Source: Dicaeum eximium (lineage: Eukaryota; Chordata; Aves; Passeriformes; Dicaeidae). Taken from it: DNA of 64,000 nt. The DNA is taken from NCBI GenBank assembly GCA_013396995.1, contig VWZP01007350.1, positions 418,248-482,247 of the forward strand. Direction: 5' to 3'. Shown one piece after another: positions 11,647 to 22,232 of this stretch (the stretch's first letter is position 1; every line of letters begins with the position of its first letter). The position numbers and the translations under genes were made by a program. The notes under the pieces are model-generated. The model did no database searches and was not told the DNA's origin. It saw only the letters and a list, made by a program, of their open reading frames with translations.

Positions 11647-12289
11647 GTAAGTATGCAAAATCATGGATACTTAATTCAGCATGGCCAAACCTAGGTTTCC
11701 TCCTCTACAACAGGAGATCAGTAAAATTCTGCCTCCAATTCTTAACCTGGCAATCACATTCATTTATCTTATTGTCTGTGTGTGCGGGAAGAATCCAATT
11801 CCTTTCTCAATACACTGTAAACACAGAACTTTTTGCTGAAATAAAGCGCTGAAGAATCAAACTGAATAGACACCAAGTTCCATACAATATTAAAATAATT
11901 GCTATCACTATTCCTCACCTCTAGTATTTCTGGCTTCTGGTGGTATTTCCTGACTGTCTATAAAGGGAATCATTAATATTATCCCTGCTTTGCTGCCTCT
12001 TTGTCTCCCCCTCCCCCTCCTTTTCTCTATTTGGAGACGAGCGCCGTAGTCTCTACTGAAAACTGAAGTATAACCATCTAATTGTTAATCAGCCAGTAGA
12101 GAGCGGCTGATAAAGCAAAATGCCATGATGACTTCCACTTGAGAGTGTAAAAAATCAGGTAAAATTGATCTTTACTGTATCCTTACCATAACTTTTCTTC
12201 CTGGATACTCAGAGTCTTAAACCCACATTCTTAAAATCAAATGTCATTCCTTTTCAACAGGCATTATTACAAATTTAAAGTCAATTGAT

Positions 12290-12372
12290 GGTTTGCATTG
12301 ACTTGAACAGGACAACAGTTAAATGGTGTGCCCAAGGTCATACAGAAAGTCAGTATGGGGATGAGGAAGATT
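12290..12372 (-). mobile_element. Possible ancient MIR/L3-like relic
   Basis: The string gtgcccaaggtcatacagaaagtcagt (12330-12356, quoted here in two overlapping parts: tgcccaaggtcatacag and cagaaagtcagt) matches the diagnostic core of MIR-type SINEs and L3/CR1 3' ends as I know them, in the orientation that is antisense for MIR. The flanks are too degraded to set borders. Confidence 0.4.
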
Positions 12373-12828
12373 ATATTAGCTGTGTACATTAACATTTTTT
12401 CTCTCTGGCTATGACAGGTCTAAAATTTATTGTCATTTCCCTTGGTGGTGCCCTGTATTGCTAGCCTGAAATCATCTGCAGCAAAATCGTTTGCTTTCAG
12501 AGTTTTTTGAGTATCCTAAAAAGATTACAGAGTCTGACTTTATTTTCTGACACTTGGAAATAAAGTTGCATTGCTAGTGAAACAAAATTCAAGAGTAATT
12601 ATGTTTCTGTCTAAATATTTGCCAGTAAAGCTTTTTAATCCGCCTCCCCTTCAAAGTCTGCTACATTCAAAATAGTTAGTCACAGCACAGAGCACAGAAA
12701 TTCCTTTCTGAACATTAGCCATCCAATCCAGCTTTTTTTAGAAGCCGCCAAGAAAACGGTGACCCCTTCCACACACATATAATACAGACAGTCACTCATG
12801 CATTAACAGCCATAAACCCCCAAAGGTC

Positions 12829-12842
12829 GTTTCCATGACAAC
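12829..12842. promoter_or_regulatory. RFX X-box-like motif
   Basis: GTTTCCATGACAAC is seen directly. It matches the RFX imperfect palindrome (two half sites around AT), differing at two positions from the symmetric GTTGCCATGGCAAC form. It lies in a stretch that retains CpGs in A+T-rich DNA, consistent with an enhancer, but a single motif match is weak evidence. Confidence 0.3.
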
Positions 12843-14489
12843 CCCAGGGTCCTTAATGACCCTGACAGTTCAATGATTTTGTTTTGTTTGAGAGTGAAGG
12901 AATAATAAGTCTTCTCCCATCACCCCCTACCCCCTCCGCTGCACTGATATGCTGTTCATTATCTGATCCTAGGCTCAGCCCTGGAGACAGAGCGGCAGCC
13001 AGCTCTGAAAGACAAGAGCCTCACTGCAGACAAAGAGCATCGAAGGAGCTGAGCGTGCTCAGCATACTGCAGCAGCACCAGCCTCATTAATTCCATCACT
13101 AGCCCAATGAGTTTAAGCAAGTGCCAGGGGTATTACAATAGTTTGTAGCAATATGTTGCATAAGTGAGCCCCAAATCACTGTACAGTTATTTAGAAAGTA
13201 CATTTTGCATACCACTAGCAGGACTGTTTCTGTTAATGATGTGTGCCAGAAACACAATAAGACATTGCAGCTAGTCTGCAGCAGGACCTATAATTTTAAT
13301 GACATGATGAATAAGGCAATTAATGTACTTCAATCTATTTCCCATATGTATCATATTTAACTTCAGAGAACTAAAGAGGTATCCAAGAGAAAGAAGTATA
13401 ATAATGCATCACTAAATGGGTAGGCTACTTCTAATTCATTGAATGCACTTTTCTTAGTACTGCTCTTCAGCTGAACCTTCTATTCTTTAATTAGAAATCA
13501 GCTACAGGCATATGCAGACCTCCATTCCCAATATTAAATAGAGTCTTCATTAAATGCTGTATAAACTGTCTCGTTGATCCAATGTCATTCTTTATGAAAT
13601 TCCACTAAAAGCCGCTTCCATTGTTTACGTGAAACTATATCATTCGTTTGATCCCAGCCCAGCATTACCTCGTCATGACTATGGTCTTACTAGTGCCATA
13701 CTAAACCAGCTCTTTGGTGACCTATTTTATGGATGGATGAATCTAAATTGCCTTCGTTTTCCTTCACTTCATAGATTAACTGTGCATTGAACATAAATGG
13801 TATAAATTACGGCTTCCAAAAGGTTTCTCTAAGTAGAATCAATGGCCATTGGCCTTGCAGAGTCGCTGCAAGTTGTAACTGTGTGGGGAGACCAGAGTTG
13901 TGTCTTCCTCCTACTTCCACAGAGGCCCCGAGGCAGTATCCTGGGACTCAAACACTCAGTACAGCTGAAAGGTCCCTGTTTTATAGGTAGATATGCTGCT
14001 CTTAGAGTAGTTTTGTACCTGTAACATAAGAGGTGGCCCAGCCTTTCTAAGGAGAGTGAGAAAGACTTTCATGTGCTTTAGATCAAATTATAACAATTTT
14101 GCTGTATTCAATTTTACTATATAACATTTGATCCTTTAATCTAGAGAAGTGCTTAACTTCAGATGGCTTCAGGAGAAACATGCTACAGCACAATCCCCTC
14201 AGGGTATATGCATCCTTAGAACACGGGCCCTATAATGCAGCCATCCAGAAGAACTGTCCCTAACTCTTTAGTTCAACTCCCTGGAATTTAGAAAAAAAAT
14301 ATATATTTTAGACAAATGAATATTCCCAGAGAAACAATCTCCCTCAGTACTTGAACCCAACAAACTGCTTGAATTTTTCTTGCTATTTGTATGTCATTGT
14401 TTAGGGAAAGTTACTCAGTATTTTCTGGGTTGAAAAAATAGAAATTTTTGCTTTATTCTGAAGAGTAGAATCTAATATGACTCAAACTA

Positions 14490-14575
14490 CTTACAGAGGA
14501 AGTCAGAGATAGGACTGGAGCACAGGCACTAGACCCTTCTGCTCTTTCCTAGCACTCAATTTCCACTCCCTCAAA
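14490..14575. mobile_element. Weak ancient MIR/L3-like relic
   Basis: The pattern acagaggaagtcagagatag followed by gactggagcacaggc and then a C/T-rich end with actcaatttccactccc resembles the end region of L3/MIR elements. Similarity is by eye only and could be coincidental. Confidence 0.25.
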
Positions 14576-15494
14576 TATAATGATACGCCTTTTAATCTTG
14601 CCTACAGTCGGTTTATTCCTCTTCACTGCAACCTAAAGCAAGGTCACTGGAAAGTCAGAGACAACACAGCAAGTCCAATCTCATGCAGGAAAGAAGACAG
14701 ATTTAAAGAAAAAATTTACCATCTTGCTTCTACAGTTAATCGTTCCCAGCAGCATGTCTTGATTGTACACTACAAAGGTAATCCAAACTATCAGTTACAG
14801 CCACACTACAGCCTGTGTGCTCCCCAAATATAACATTTCCTCCTGCATGCCATCCATATTTCTCTCCATGATGGCAGAGCTTCCCCACAGAGTGCTATAC
14901 ACGCCTTCCTAAGCAAGCCCTTTGCTCTCGTTTCATTACCATGTTCTGTGCATACCCCATGTTAAGCAGAAGTAGTCTTGGTCTGATAGCAATTAAATAT
15001 GTCCAGAGGCCTGGCTTCTCTCTATGAGAGCACATGCAGCTCTCATTAATGTTAATGTTGGCCATGCACCTTATCACAAGGAGAAGCAGGGAGATCTGTA
15101 AAAGTACCTAACCTGGGGAAAATCTGGCTGGGAAGCAAAATGATGTTGTGTGCATGCACATAGGATGTAGTTCTCCATTTCAATCTAGTTTTCATAAACA
15201 GTGGAAAGTCTCCAATCCTACAAGGCAAAGAAATTAAGCCTAATTGTCAGGATTCTTATACAGCCTCCAAATATAACCACACTCTGTTTCTGCCCTGCTA
15301 ACAGTACAACAGAGTCAACTATGAAACATAGTGTATAGGCCTGTAGAAATTTGGAAAATTTTAATTATTTTTGCCGCAACCAGAGACACTTAGAGAGCCT
15401 GAATCCTACTGGTCTCTCCTCAAGAAATGTGTAACATAAGTGTCTCTTCCCTAGTAAGTTTAGACATAAAATAGGCACGACAGACAAAATAAGT

Positions 15495-15600
15495 GGTTAT
15501 CTCCATTTCACATGCTAGCAGAAAAGGCATAAAGATGAAGTTACTTTCCCAAGTTTACAGCAACAGGAAGCAGAAAGAGATGGCAAATTTCCTGCAATCT
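15495..15600 (-). mobile_element. Probable ancient MIR-like relic, antisense
   Basis: The succession ttatctccatttcaca, then an A/G-rich stretch, then gttactttcccaagtttacagcaacaggaag follows the order of antisense MIR (ttatccccattttaca ... cttgcccaaggtcacacagc). Substitutions are numerous, as expected for an old copy. It does not encode anything. Confidence 0.4.
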
Positions 15601-16021
15601 ATCCCAACTCTTTCACTACATCAATGTCTTTCCCCAAATCTGAAAGCTTCATCTCCCATCTCATTCACTTCAACAGTTCATGAAACAAAAATGCATCCCA
15701 CAGGATTTTTTGTGAGATTCCCTTTTTCTTACATTTCATCTTGTTAAAGGCATGTAGCACATAGTAAAAGACAACACTTCAAATTCCTTTTCCAGCAGGG
15801 AACAAAGGATTCTCACAGTTCTACTACCTTTAAGAGAGATGCTCCACCTAGAAAATGGAAGATTGACCCAAAATACAGATGTCCCCCAGCTTTTACTTCT
15901 GTTTATAACCCCAATTTGCCAGGGGCAATTTTGAAAGTTGTTATTGTACAGAGTTACGTACTAAAGTAGTGTGGTTCAGAAAGAAGAGAATAAAAAATGT
16001 AGTTTAAATTGAATGAACATA

Positions 16022-16789
16022 TGGGATTTGGGTGCAGATCATCCTGATTCCCATCACAAGGCATGTACACAGCAACCAGGGGATCAGGTCCAGCCAGCAA
16101 GAGTTCATCAAAGACAGGTCCCTCTTGAGCAACCTGATCTCTTTCTGTGACAAAATAACTCACTTTGTGGACAAGGGAAAAGATGTTGTAGATGTTGTCT
16201 ACCTGAACCTAAATAAGGCTTTTGATACCTTCTCCCACAGCTTTCTCCTGGAGGAACTGGCTTGGACAGATGCTCTGTTCCCTGGATAAAAAACTACCTG
16301 TGTGGCTGGGCCCAGAGAGTGGGGGGGATGGAGTTACATCCAGCTCGTGGCTGGTCACCACTCTTGCTCCCCAAGGCTCAGGATCAGTGCCAGCCCTGTT
16401 TAATATCTATATCTATGATCTGGATGAGGGGGCTGAGTTTACAGGCAGCAGTGAGTGGGTGGGAATGTTGATCTGACTGTCTACCAGAAAGGAGGGTGTA
16501 CCGAGGTGGGCATTGGTCTCTTCTATCACAGAACAGTAGTAGAAAAAGAGAAATCAGCCTCACATTGTGCTGGGGATGCTTAGATTGGATATTCTGAAAG
16601 TGTTGCCAAGAATTGGAACAGGCTGCTCAGGGAAATGGTGGTGTCACCCTCCCCAGAGGTATTTAAAAGATGTGGAGATGTAGCACTTACAGACACAGCT
16701 TAGTGGTGGACTTAGAAGGGTTAGGTTTATGGCTGGACTCGAGAATCTGAAAGGTATTTCCCAACCCTAATGATTCTACAATTCTCCGA
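16022..16789 (+). mobile_element. CR1 LINE retrotransposon, 5'-truncated with internal deletion
   Basis: The segment starts inside ORF2 with recognisable CR1 sequence (gggatttggg, gatcat, atcacaaggcat) and ends with the CR1 3' end (cccaaccctaatgattctac followed by attct, a degraded copy of the terminal 8-bp repeat ATTCTATG). Between about 16490 and 16510 the sequence jumps from the region just after the LFNI...DLDEG motif to the extreme 3' part of ORF2 (from accgaggtgggcattggtctc onward), so several hundred bases are missing internally. CR1 elements move through an RNA intermediate copied by the reverse transcriptase of ORF2 and are usually 5'-truncated on insertion. Confidence 0.95.
16032..16476 (+). 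pseudogene. CR1 ORF2 reverse transcriptase remnant
   Basis: The first frame (16032-16289) reads into reverse transcriptase motif A as VVYLNLNKAFDTFSHS, where the family has aspartate at the position after YL; here it is asparagine, so a catalytic metal-binding residue is lost. The reading frame then shifts: the following part, ending with LFNIYIYDLDEG, is in the frame of 16222-16476. There is no endonuclease domain, motif C region or start codon. It is dead. Confidence 0.9.
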
Positions 16790-19700
16790 GGCACATCTGA
16801 ATATTCATGAGGCAAGCCTTTCCCATGAGAACATTAGTAATGAGGGGAAAAACTTCAGCAATTCAGTGTCTGCACACCATGAGTCATCTCTTCCAACACC
16901 ACAGCTGTTTAGTACAATTTAGTTAATTTATTTGGAAAACTTAGAATTTCAAGTTTTCACATATATACTGACTTGTGAAATAAAATTGCTGTAAAGTAAA
17001 GATTTTAATGACTAGAACAGTCACTTCAGCTGAGCTTCTATAAAGTCCTAAATATCTGTGGTGATATGAAATGTACTTAGGATTACAAAACATTTTAAGA
17101 CAGCCACACGGACAATGATTAAAGGTAAGGATAAGTGTAAGAGAGCGTTAACTAAGCATAGGTAATTATTTACATTAATGTGGTATCTCTCTTTGCATAT
17201 ATAAAATAAATATGTGTTGAAAGAGGAACATCTTGAATTAGGATAATTTAAGAGCCATTTGAAACTCAGAAATATGCATTATCTTCTTTTTTTCCCAATG
17301 GCACTGCTCATAGCTATAATTTCCATGGCAATGAAAAGAAAGGCACCTGAAATGAAAGTGTTAGAATAACAAGCTTTTTCCATTTCACTGTTAAGAGCAG
17401 GACAATAACTGCTAAAGTTCAGAAACAGCAGACCTGAAAAAACATTATTTTTATCACCTGCATTGCTAAAATGTAATCTGTGGCAATTTGCCCAGGCCTC
17501 CTAAGGTAGAATCAGAGGATACTACTGTTATTTCTCCCAGTACTTGTTGTTTGTGCCAGTCTGGGCACAGTTTGATGTCAAAAAAACAGGCTTCTACTGC
17601 CAAGAGGACAGGTATTTAATGCTGGAATAAAATACAGTGCACCACAGTAACCTCAAGCTTTGATGCTCTACTTCCTTATATTGGAATTATCATGAAACTT
17701 GGATGTATACTGTACTTTTTTACCAGCTAAAGTTGTTTTACATTATTTGTGGAATCATTATTAAGTTATAGATGATTTTGTCAGGTTCTGCAAGTAGTGA
17801 CAAACAAGTATTCTTTTCCCATACACCAAAATTATTTACAATCAAATCCTAATGCTTGTGCTCACTACAGAAAGAAAGTACCAATGGAGGAATAATGTGC
17901 TGAGCAAAGGAAAAGTAGAAGCTGTCATGTGCTGCAAATTCCAGCAATCTGCTTTACCAAAGCCATCTTGGCATCTGGAGAACAGGTTTTTAGAGGTGCT
18001 AGGTGTTGTTCTCAAAGGATGTAAGTATCTACATGTCTGCTTTCTACAAAGATCAATAGCTGAATTGCATAAAAACCCCAGCTGAAGGCATAGTGCTCCC
18101 AAGGTGACTCAGATAAGTCAATAATGTGTTAGAATTTCTTATTCTCATCTGTATAAAACAAATTCTTTTGAGACCTTTACTTTTGTCTGAGTCTGACACA
18201 GTAAGATGTTGACTTGCTCTCTTCAACCAATTTGTGGAAAGCATAAGACCTTACCTAAAAAGCATGGAAGTTTCTCAGATGTAGGGGATCATGCTTGGTA
18301 CAGACATTTCACCCTAAGCAGCCCTTCCTAAGCATCACCAACCTTGGGTGTACGCTGCAGCAGGTAGGAGGAATAACATGTTACAGACACAGCTGCACTG
18401 ACACCCACTCACTAACCAGAACACAGGGACCCACCTCTGGCTTTGCTTTGTCAAACCAGAGCCAGAAACACTAATAGGGATTTTGCAATTGTTTTCAGCA
18501 AGAATAGTTTCTCACTGTGTGAACACTAGTAAGCTTTTCTCATCAAGCTATCTCTGGTTACCTTACTGATTCATCCCCAGAGAAATCATTTAGATTTTCA
18601 TCATTCCACGTGCATACTAGGCAAGGAAAAGTGTATATTTTATGCATTTATTTTCTTTCCATTTTCTAGCTGACATCTTGTTTGAGCTGCTTCTTTTGAA
18701 AGCAATAACGGTAACCCTACATGCCAATAAATATTTGTTAAGTAAAAAAATACCAAGAGGTGAGTTCAAAAAAGCAAAAATTTTAAAAAGTAATTGCTTT
18801 CAATTGTTGAGCTTTATGTGACAGAAAATTTTGAGAACTTGCCACACAGAATTAATTTGAACACAACAAACCTTTCCTACATTTTGCAAGTAGTTATAAG
18901 ACAGCACTCATGGCAGCACAAGTCTGGAAATTAAGAGGCAGATAGCAAGCTGAAGGAGCACTAACAAATCTGATTTATATGCAGAATCTCCTCCATTGAT
19001 TTTTTTTTTCCTACTTTCTTCTCACTGTGGTGCTCCACAGCACAAATGAACTTTTTGTCTCTTATTGTGTTTCCTGAACAGGTATGCTGAAAGATCTCAT
19101 CTTTTAAAACAGGGCATTCAGGATTTCAGATAATATGATCAACCTTTTTAGATTTTTTATAAAATGCATAAAAACATACTTTCTAGTGCGGGAGAGTCTG
19201 TGCCTGCATTTATTTCCGTATCTATTCATCCATATGTTCCTATAGGGACATTAATTTCCGTAGAAAACATTTTGGTTAAAAGAGTCTCAGATTAGTCACC
19301 TACTCTGCCATACCAGGACTAAATGTACTGTTTCCATCAGCCCATGAGCACTGCAGTGTCCTGTTAGCAATTGCCATCCTGAGCGTTTTGTAAGCGAGGC
19401 CACGCTACACTTGTGGACCAAATGGTGTATGCCAAATGATTATGCAGGCCTTGAGGCACTCTGAGTGTATAAACATTTACACTACAACAGATCTTCGGCC
19501 AAGTTGCCAAGTAATTGATTACAGGGCTATGAATGTCACTGGATTTTATTAATAAAAATCTCATGACATTGGCTCTACTTCGTGCAGAATTAGTACTGGC
19601 AGTTTTTAAAAGTAGGATACTCTTAAGTGAATTCAGAAGCAATCAGTCCTTGCAGAAAATCATGGAGAACAAATAGGAGCAGGTCTCACCCTGGCTACCA

Positions 19701-21394
19701 CTTCTTCTGAATTCAGAATATCTGACAATTAGGCAAATGCATTATGAGGGTTCCCTGTTTTGCTATAACATAAGTGAACAGGAGGAGGTCTTTCCTACAG
19801 GGAATATTATTGAAAAACCACAACAACACTGAGTTGTTAAAAAAAAAAAGCCAAAAAAAGAAAGAAACAACCCAAAAGACAAAACAATAAAATGCATCAG
19901 AAATAGTTTAAAATAAAATCAGTTGCATTTTAGCTTTAAATTGAGATATTGAATAGAAAATGTCAAATGCTGGACAAATAACAAATATTTACAACAACAA
20001 ATTATTACAGAAATATTTTTTCAGTTTTAATTTTTTCCCATCAAATTTAATTAATTATTTTGAAAGGTAAGAAAAAAATTCTGTGGAAAATTAGAAGGAG
20101 ATATAGTGATAGTCAGGTGTATAACACTAAAAGTCAGATAATTTTTATCTTTGGAGGTGGCATCCTTAGACATACATATGATAAAATGGAGCCATGCAGA
20201 AGCATATTGGCCTTTAGTTTTAACATCTGCAAAACACAAAGTCTCCGACCCATAAAATCATATGGACAGTTAGCTTTGCACACTGTGTTAAGACTCTTGA
20301 CAGAGCATCTCATTCAAAAATGCACATAAGGACACATTCAAGTGTGCTTCTCTAGAGCTGAATTTGCTGTCCTGAATTCTTCTCAGTTAAAAATTTTTTT
20401 TCCCCTTTTCTTTTGCTGCTTAACTGGAAAAAAAGAATGTGTGAGTGCACCCTGATTTGATTCACTGCATCAGACACAAAGGATAAACTCACCTCAAGTG
20501 ACTGATAGACAAAGCAAGCTGTAGGTTAGAGACTATGATTTTAACCATTCCCCTTGTTTGTAAAATGACTATCTGTCTATAAGCTATGCCGTTGCAGAGC
20601 TGGTGAAGAATGCGCTGCATCCACAGCATTTGTCACAAATCTGCTCAGTGTGCTGCTCTCACAAGTACCAACACATGCACTCTAAATGTGGTTTAAAAAA
20701 TGGGGCACCTGGACTTGTACAGATCTTGCTGTATTTGTAAATGGTTTGTAAATGGAGAGAGTGAAAAACTGAACAGGTAACAATTCTGTGCCTCAGTTTT
20801 GATTGTTCCTTTAAACTTCTGAGCAAAACCACCCAAGAAGGAGGAAGTTCTGGCTCTAAGATTCAAAATTGTTTTCTAGAACACCAATACTAAATGTGCT
20901 ATTGATACCAAAAGTTGCAATCCAAAAATGCAACACACGAATTGAACTTCTCTGTGATATGATTAGAAAACAATTAGGAAGATATGTGATATGTAATATT
21001 ACATTAGAATAGCACCCAGAATTAAACACTGTTCAAGTACTCTGTGACTGTTCGGAGCAATGCCAAGCTGCTTCCTGGCAAGCCAACAGACCCAAAGAAC
21101 ACAAAGGTGGTTTGGGGTTTGCTTTACTTCCTTTGAAGTCCTGCCCTGCACAAAGGTTAGTTAGACTACACTGAAGGTCTCAGAATAGCTAATATGTTTT
21201 TCTTTGTGCAGGATCTGTAATTGGAAAGCATTTTGATCAGCAGGAGGGTAACCATGCAGCTCTGAGAGAAAAGTAGTGCATTTCCTCTGTCACAAACAAG
21301 AAACAAATCACTTTTAGTAGTAAGAAGCCAACAGAAGCATCTCTAGAATACATGTGGAACAGTGCTGCTGCTGTTAGAAATGAAAAAGACTTAT

Positions 21395-21560
21395 TGATCT
21401 GCTAGTCCAGCTACCTGCAAATTTAAGACTGTACTCTGCAGGATGTCTGCTATTGTTTATTTTCTGGACTGGTTTCAGAAGACTACATATTGGCGATCCC
21501 ACCACTTTCCTGTTAGGTTTTATTCCAATTTTCACAGAAATCCCTGTCAAGAAGAGGAGA
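21395..21560 (-). mobile_element. Possible decayed CR1 3' region, antisense
   Basis: Read in + direction, the order ctagtccagctacctgca, then tggtttcagaag, then gatcccaccactttcctgtt, then attccaattttcacag parallels the antisense 3' part of CR1 elements. Similarity is low and no terminal repeat is visible. It may also be another old repeat or chance. Confidence 0.3.
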
Positions 21561-22189
21561 AGAGTGTGAGATTGTTTATTATCCAGACCTTTTTTCAGTT
21601 CCTTAGACTGTATCTGGATGTCCCTCTAAATAGTTTGTGTTTACCTATCTGGAAAAAAGTTTCCTTTTCATCTTTCTTTACCTAGATTTGATATTACATC
21701 AGAAACCAGGGGTCCTCTGAATGCTCATTCTGGTCAAATGACCACCACTGGACATTTTCTGGCTGCCCTTTGCAGCTTGTTAAATTCTTTCTTTCCAAGC
21801 TCTGAGGGCAGCATAATTTTAGCAATGAGCTGTCCAGGATGACAGGCACAGCAAGTAAGAGTTATCCAAGGGTGTAAGGACCCAATTAATATACTACTAG
21901 AAGCATGTAAATGCAGAGTATCAGAGCTTAAAATGAAAAGGGGACAAACATGTTGGTTTCTTGGAACCTTTGTAATTGTTTCATGTCAAAAGCACCCAAG
22001 GCTAACCAGCCTTTAGTGGATTGATAAAGGACCAAGGTGTCTGGTCTTATTTAGTGGAAGAACCCAATTAATTATTATACAGAATTAGATGCCATTTAGC
22101 ATTGCTTATATTACTGATGACTGGCTAATTTGGCTGGCTCTGATGTAATCACAATTAATTTACGTCCTTAATCCTAATGCTCTAACCTA

Positions 22190-22232
22190 GCTTTGATTTA
22201 ATCAGGTGATGTGGAGGTATCACAATCAAAGC
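22190..22232. promoter_or_regulatory. Inverted pair of TCF/LEF-like motifs
   Basis: GCTTTGATT (22190-22198) and its exact reverse complement AATCAAAGC (22224-22232) face each other 25 bp apart. Upstream (about 22065-22160) are two runs containing AATTAATT, typical of homeodomain sites. The arrangement resembles a developmental enhancer. The motifs are short, so this is suggestive only. Confidence 0.2.

Larger units (their letters stand above)
10740..16020. other. Mostly unique non-coding stretch with candidate regulatory and ancient-repeat content
   Basis: No supported gene. It contains the splice-flanked segment at 11579-11646, MIR/L3-like relics near 12.3, 14.5 and 15.5 kb, and an RFX-like site at 12829-12842. 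The 12.0-13.7 kb part keeps several CpGs inside A+T-rich sequence (for example the 13570-13680 segment), which is atypical for this window and resembles conserved non-coding DNA. Conservation itself cannot be seen from one sequence. Confidence 0.5.
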
